A stretch of DNA of 64,000 bases from contig CANLSR010000008.1 in assembly GCA_947493945.1 (NCBI GenBank), positions 83,392 through 147,391 of the forward strand, read 5' to 3'. The notes beneath the pieces were generated by a model. That model searched no databases, was not told where the DNA came from, and saw nothing but the letters and a program-made list of their open reading frames with translations. A program made the position numbers and the translations under genes. The DNA is from an uncultured bacterium. Its GTDB lineage: Bacteria; Bacteroidota; Rhodothermia; Rhodothermales; Rubricoccaceae. Below are positions 59,811 through 64,000 of this stretch, in pieces; positions within the stretch are counted from its first letter, which is position 1, and each line of letters starts with the position of its first letter.

Positions 59811-62356
59811 GCCGCGTCGCCGACGGCCGGCGCGGGGCGGCCCGCCGGCCTCGCGCCGAGGTCGGTAAACGACAGCGTCAGGCCGTCGGCGAGCGGGACG
59901 GCCCGGACTCGGAACGTGGTCTCGAGGCCGTCGGACGCGTACGGGGCCGTGGTCTCGAACGGCGCCCCGGTTTCGGCGACGGCGACGTAGCCGGCGAACA
60001 GGCCGGCCTCGACGTTGCCGGGGAACACGTCCAGCAACCGCCGGCCCACCAGCTCCTCGGGCGTCCGGCCCACGATGTCGGCGCTGAGCGGCGTGGCCAG
60101 GGTCCAGACAAAGTCGACGATCCGGCCGGCGTCGTCGCGGACGCTCTCGAACGCCATCACGCCGTCGGGCGAGGCCGCCAGCACCGACTGGAGCAAGGTC
60201 TGGGCCTCCTCGGCGGCCTGGACCGCCTCCCGCAAGTCGGTGACGTCGTGGAACGAGACCACGACCGCCTCCGGCACGCCGTCCTGGTCGTGGTCCACCG
60301 GCGTGGCGTTGACGCGGTACCAGCGTGTGGACTGGCCGGGGGGCGTGATGCCCTGGATCACGCCCCGCACGGGCTGGCCGGTGCGGAGCGACTCCCGCTC
60401 AGGGAGGTCGGCGGGCCCGATGGCCTCCCCGAGCTCGTCCACGACGGGCCAGCGCGACGGCAAGTCGTCGGTCTCGCGGTCGCCGCCCCCGCCCAACCCC
60501 AGCAGTTCGCGCGCCGACGGGTTCGACATCACGATCTGGAACTCCGTGTCCACCACGATCACGCCCGCGTCGACGGTCTCGACGATGGTGCGGTAGCGCT
60601 CGCGCGCCTCGGCGCGGTCGGTCTCGGCGAGGTCGGCCTCGACGCGACGGCCGATGGCCTGGGCCATGACCTCGATCAGGTCGCGCTCGGCGTCGGAGAA
60701 CCCCTCGGGCCGGGGCTCGGGCGAGACGAAGTTGAGCGTGCCCTCGATCTCGCCGGCCACCCAGATGGGCGTCCCGATAAAGGCGCGCAGGCCGCGGCCG
60801 GCGCACGCCGGGTGGTCCGGGGCCTCCGCCAGGGCGTCGGCGTAGACGACCGTCTGGCGCTGCTCCAGGACGGCGTCGCAGAACGCCTCGCCGATGGGGA
60901 CCGTGAGCCCGGGCACCAGGCCGGGGTCGGGCGAGACCACGGCGTCGATCCGGTAGAGCCGCCGGCCCGTCTCGGCGTCCAGCGGCGTCGACGACAGGAT
61001 GCCGACGGGCAAGTCGAACATGTCGCAGCCGGCCTGGAGGTAGGCGTCGACGCGGTCCTGGGCGCTCGCGTGCTCGGCCGTGGTGATGGCGTGGAGCAGC
61101 TTGAGGTCCTCGGAGAACGCCGCCAGCTGGGCGGTGCGCTCCTCGACGGCGGCCTCCAGCGTCCGGTTGGTCCGCGCGATCTCGCGCCGGAACTGGCGCC
61201 GGTCGGTGTCGTCGCGGCACAGGGCCACCACGCACAGGCGCCCGTCGTACTCGACCAGCCGCGCGCTCGTGGACATCGGCAGGCGGACGCCGCCGCGCGT
61301 CACGTGCATCGAGTCGAACGTGGCCCGGCGGGCGCGGCGGAGCTCGTCCAGCGCCGCCTCGACGTTGACCCGGCTCGGCACCACCACGTCGTGCACCGTC
61401 ATCGCGCGGAGCTCGGCGGCGGTGTAGCCGTAGCGCTCGACGGCGGCCTGGTTGAACGCGACGAACGGCTCCGGCCCGTCGGCCCCGAGCGGGTACACCA
61501 GGAGCACGTCCCCGATGGCGTCGAACAGCGTGCGGAAGCGGGCCTCGGAGGCCGCCAGCTCGGCCGCCGCCGCCGACACGTTCTCGATGTCGGTGTGGAG
61601 GCCGACCCACTCGGTCACCGCCCCGTCGTCGCCGCGCACCGGCGTCGCGCGCACGGCCATGCGCCGGTACGCCCCGTCGGGCTGGCGCAACCGGTGCTCG
61701 GTGCGGTACGGCTCGTGCGTCTCGACGGCGCGGCGCCACGCGGCCAGCGTCGGCTCGCGGTCGTCCGGGTGGACGGCGTCGAGCCAGCCCGTGCCGGCCG
61801 ACTCTTGGGCCGACTGGCCCGTGACGGCCTGCCACTGCGCCTGGTCGGCCTGGAGCTCGCCCGACGGCGGCGTGGTCCAGACGATGGCCGCCGTCGACTC
61901 GACGAGCGACCGGTAGCGCGCCTCCTCGCGCACCAGCTCGGCCCGGGCCTCGTTGAGCTGCGTCACCTCGCTCCGGTCGGAGACGTCCTCGAACACGACC
62001 GCCACGCTCTGGTCGTCGAGCGGCAGCGCCCGGATGGCGTAGGTCGCCGGCTCGATCCGGGCGTCGCCGTAGTCGACCGTGCCCAGGTCGCGCGGCTGCT
62101 GCTGGCGGATCACCTCGGCGTAGACCTCCAGCAGCCCCGTCTCGCGGACCTCCGGCAGGACGTCGACCATCTTGCGCCCCGTCTCGGTGGAGACGTCGAG
62201 GCCGGTGATCGTCCCCGCCGCCGGGTTGGCGTACACCAGCCGGAGCGACGCCGGGTCGCGGAGGTCGTGGAGCCGGTAGATCGAGATCCCGAGCGGGAGC
62301 CGGTCCAGGAGGTCCTGGCCGTGCTTCTCGGCGGGGGAGGTCTTGAAAAAGCCCAT
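59807..62356 (-). CDS. PAS-PAS-PAS-GAF-PAS-PAS sensor protein without an output domain
   Basis: 849 residues, no membrane segment. PAS-like domains lie at about 15-128, 142-265 and 270-390. A coiled segment follows (REIARTNRTLEAAVEERTAQ, 392-411). A GAF domain (about 430-575) has LPVGILSSTPLDAETGRRLY, AFIGTPIWVAGEIEGTLNFV and ERDLIEVMAQAIGRRVE. Two more PAS domains lie at 588-710 and 718-832. The protein ends right after the last PAS with a GARPAGRPAPAVGDAA tail; no HisKA, HATPase, GGDEF or EAL motif is seen. ATG at 62356. The next gene overlaps the stop. Confidence 0.88.
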   Translation of the reverse strand: MGFFKTSPAEKHGQDLLDRLPLGISIYRLHDLRDPASLRLVYANPAAGTITGLDVSTETGRKMVDVLPEVRETGLLEVYAEVIRQQQPRDLGTVDYGDARIEPATYAIRALPLDDQSVAVVFEDVSDRSEVTQLNEARAELVREEARYRSLVESTAAIVWTTPPSGELQADQAQWQAVTGQSAQESAGTGWLDAVHPDDREPTLAAWRRAVETHEPYRTEHRLRQPDGAYRRMAVRATPVRGDDGAVTEWVGLHTDIENVSAAAAELAASEARFRTLFDAIGDVLLVYPLGADGPEPFVAFNQAAVERYGYTAAELRAMTVHDVVVPSRVNVEAALDELRRARRATFDSMHVTRGGVRLPMSTSARLVEYDGRLCVVALCRDDTDRRQFRREIARTNRTLEAAVEERTAQLAAFSEDLKLLHAITTAEHASAQDRVDAYLQAGCDMFDLPVGILSSTPLDAETGRRLYRIDAVVSPDPGLVPGLTVPIGEAFCDAVLEQRQTVVYADALAEAPDHPACAGRGLRAFIGTPIWVAGEIEGTLNFVSPEPRPEGFSDAERDLIEVMAQAIGRRVEADLAETDRAEARERYRTIVETVDAGVIVVDTEFQIVMSNPSARELLGLGGGGDRETDDLPSRWPVVDELGEAIGPADLPERESLRTGQPVRGVIQGITPPGQSTRWYRVNATPVDHDQDGVPEAVVVSFHDVTDLREAVQAAEEAQTLLQSVLAASPDGVMAFESVRDDAGRIVDFVWTLATPLSADIVGRTPEELVGRRLLDVFPGNVEAGLFAGYVAVAETGAPFETTAPYASDGLETTFRVRAVPLADGLTLSFTDLGARPAGRPAPAVGDAA

Positions 62357-62553
62357 TCGGGGACGCGTGGGGGACCGAGCCGGACGCTGGCTCAGGGACG
62401 GACTCCGCACGTTACCACGCGCCGAGGGAGGACGGGGGCCTCCGGACGGCACGCCCTGCCGGACGGCGCCCGACGCGAGGCCGGGGGCCGGAGGCGGGCA
62501 CCCGCTGTCGCTGGTCCTCCGAAAATGTCGTGCCAACAACGGTCGCCGACCGT

Positions 62554-63921
62554 CTACTCTCCCAGATCGGCCGCCCAAGCGTCCAGGAGCGCGCCGGCCG
62601 GCCCCAGCGCGGCGCCGGCGTCGCGCGCGCGTCCGAGCTCTTGGTCGAGGGCGTCCAGTCGAGCGGTCCAGCCGGCCGTGTCGCCGCCGACCTGGTTGTG
62701 CCACAGCACGACGGCCACGCCGCCCCGCTCACGGGCCGCGTCGAACACGTCCCGCAGCGCCTCGGCAACGGCGCCGGGTCCGAGGCGCTGGTGATCCGCC
62801 AGCGTCGTGTCCATGACCGCCAGCGGCATCTCCCACACGGCGGACGGCCGGTCGGCCTCCAGGTCGTAGAACCGGAACGGGTGGGCCGTGCCGCGCCGGA
62901 ACCCGGGCTGCGCCGACCACCCCAGCGTGCTGTCGACGGCCACGCCCCGGGCCGCCAGCAGCCGGGGCGTGCCGGGCTCGTCCCACCGCAGAAAGTGGGT
63001 CCGCGACAGCCGGGGCGGCGCGCCGAACGCCTGCGAGAACCGCTCGGCCTCGGCCGCCAGCCGGGCGGGGTGGTCGTGGGCGCCGTAGCCGGGGTGCCAG
63101 CCGATCTCGGCGCCGTCGGCCCGCCACTGGCGGAGGGCCTGGACGAGCGCCGGGTCCAGCCCGCCGGGCACGTCCTGGGGCGCCCACGCGCCGGGCTTGA
63201 CGAACCAGGTCGCGGGCGCGCCGCGGCGCTGGCCGAGCGCGTGCAGCGCCCGGATGCTGGCTCGCCGGCGGTCCGGCCCGAGCGCCCGCCGCGCCGCCTC
63301 GGCCACCTTCCCCCGGCCCAGACTTCCCAGCGCCGCCCTTACACGGCGCGTGCGGACGGCGTCGAGGTCGTGCGTCAGGGCGACGGCCCACGCCCTCCCT
63401 CCCCACGTCCGCCCCGGCACGGCCACGCCGCGCTCGCCCAGCGCCTCCGCCAGCCGCTGGCGGACCGCGTCGACGGCGGGGCGGAGCGGCCCGCCGGGCG
63501 CGTCGCCGAGTCGGGACTGGAGCGTCGCGGCGTACGGCACGCGGCCGTGGACGTCGCGCCCGGTCGTCGCGCGCTCTTGGAGGCCCGCCAGCCACCACGC
63601 TGCCCCGGCGACGGCGTCGCCCACGGTCGCCGGGCCGGGCGGGCCCACGGGGACGGGCCACGCCACGCCCCCGACGTCGAGCCGGCCCAACTCGGCGACC
63701 GTAGGCACGCGCGGATCGGCCAGATCGGCCAACGCCGCCGGCGTCACGGCCAGGTCTCCCCCGCTCTCTTCGCGCCCGCCCACGCCGACCGCCAGCCGGG
63801 CGTCGCCGCGGCGCGTCCAGACGGGCGCGATCCCGAGCCCGCGCAGCAGCTCCGCCAGCCCGTGGCGGACGAGGCCGGTGCCGGACGGCAGGTCGACGCA
63901 GCAGGGGAGCGGGGCGGGCAC
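62554..63921 (-). CDS. polysaccharide deacetylase-like protein
   Basis: 455 residues. WAVALTHDLDAVRTRRVRAA contains the HDxD-type metal/catalytic start of the NodB-like fold. WFVKPGAWAPQDV, EIGWHPGYGAHDHPARLAAE with the His ligand, and SRTHFLRWDEPGTPRLLAAR follow. An alpha/beta N-terminal domain of about 170 residues (DUF7033-like) precedes it, as in Bacteroidota enzymes acting on surface polysaccharides. The precise substrate is unknown. The GTG at 63921 is preceded within 4 bases by an octamer tandem repeat. Confidence 0.75.
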   Translation of the reverse strand: MPAPLPCCVDLPSGTGLVRHGLAELLRGLGIAPVWTRRGDARLAVGVGGREESGGDLAVTPAALADLADPRVPTVAELGRLDVGGVAWPVPVGPPGPATVGDAVAGAAWWLAGLQERATTGRDVHGRVPYAATLQSRLGDAPGGPLRPAVDAVRQRLAEALGERGVAVPGRTWGGRAWAVALTHDLDAVRTRRVRAALGSLGRGKVAEAARRALGPDRRRASIRALHALGQRRGAPATWFVKPGAWAPQDVPGGLDPALVQALRQWRADGAEIGWHPGYGAHDHPARLAAEAERFSQAFGAPPRLSRTHFLRWDEPGTPRLLAARGVAVDSTLGWSAQPGFRRGTAHPFRFYDLEADRPSAVWEMPLAVMDTTLADHQRLGPGAVAEALRDVFDAARERGGVAVVLWHNQVGGDTAGWTARLDALDQELGRARDAGAALGPAGALLDAWAADLGE

Positions 63922-63924
63922 GCG

Positions 63925-64000
63925 GAAGCGGGGAAGCGGGGAAGCGGGGAAGCGGGGAAGCGGGGAAGCGGGGAAGCGGGGAAGCGGGGAAGCGGGGAAG
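63925..64000 (-). repeat. at least 9.5 copies of octamer CCCGCTTC, running off the window
   Basis: On the plus strand GAAGCGGG repeats without interruption from 63925 to the window end (9 full units and half of another). On the minus strand it lies immediately upstream of the GTG of the deacetylase-like gene. The true copy number is unknown because the window ends inside it. Confidence 0.95.

Noticed and set aside
59807..62704. N-terminal extension of the PAS/GAF protein by about 116 codons
   Set aside because: The extension is low-complexity Arg/Pro/Gly sequence, and the ATG at 62356 directly precedes the first PAS domain.

Overview
The window is about 70% GC and densely coded on both strands. 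A SusC/SusD pair, a DUF3667 protein, the near absence of Shine-Dalgarno sequences and recurrent TAnnTTnG-like boxes shortly before start codons point to the Bacteroidota/Rhodothermota side. The high GC and the many hybrid or PAS kinases suggest a Rhodothermia-type marine bacterium (Rubricoccus/Rubrivirga-like). The assignment is inference from gene content; no marker rRNA is present.

Layout. 1-3.1 kb (minus): a 3'-truncated acyltransferase, a TIM-barrel sugar isomerase-like protein, a degenerate M28-like lipoprotein and an outer-membrane barrel. 3.3-8.6 kb: a dynamin-like GTPase, a lipoprotein with a small membrane partner, an NfeD-type membrane-protease pair and a rhodanese. 8.6-12.8 kb: a hybrid histidine kinase divergent from proline dehydrogenase, then a small lipoprotein. 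12.8-13.7 kb is gene-poor and holds dispersed palindromes. 13.7-15.6 kb: BON-LysM protein, thioredoxin reductase, thioredoxin. 15.9-21.2 kb: three tandem sensor kinases, two with unusual OB-like periplasmic domains and one with a degraded ATP-binding domain. 21.2-31.9 kb: a metal or solute-binding lipoprotein, small proteins, an FAD dehydrogenase, tRNA-Leu(UAA), lysA, cytidine deaminase, a von Willebrand-type membrane protein and two tandem signal peptidases. 32-46 kb: lepA, DUF3667, a cysteine hydrolase, parE, an SDR, a DUF4139 protein with an inserted CarboxypepD-like domain, and parC. 46.4-51 kb: susC-susD. 51-64 kb: an AlbA_2 protein, gpsA, purM, an enoyl-CoA hydratase, small barrels, Hsp20, fbp, a TIGR04282 transferase, a PAS/GAF protein without an output domain and a deacetylase-like protein.

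Functional links. trxB and trxA are close neighbours. lepA and its follower, the lipoprotein and membrane pair at 5.2-6.1 kb, the first two OB kinases, and the TIGR04282/PAS pair overlap by 1-4 bases and are probably translationally coupled. parE and parC are separated by about 4 kb of unrelated genes.

Three sequence-level patterns cut across the gene list. First, many gene ends carry hairpins whose stem is always a version of CGCTGGCGG/CCGCCAGCG. Second, a TA(G/C)C(T/C)T(G/C)-like box lies about 18-22 bases before many start codons. Third, heptamer and octamer tandem repeats sit directly against the start codons of two minus-strand genes (54,864 and 63,921). No insertion sequence, prophage, CRISPR array or rRNA operon was seen.
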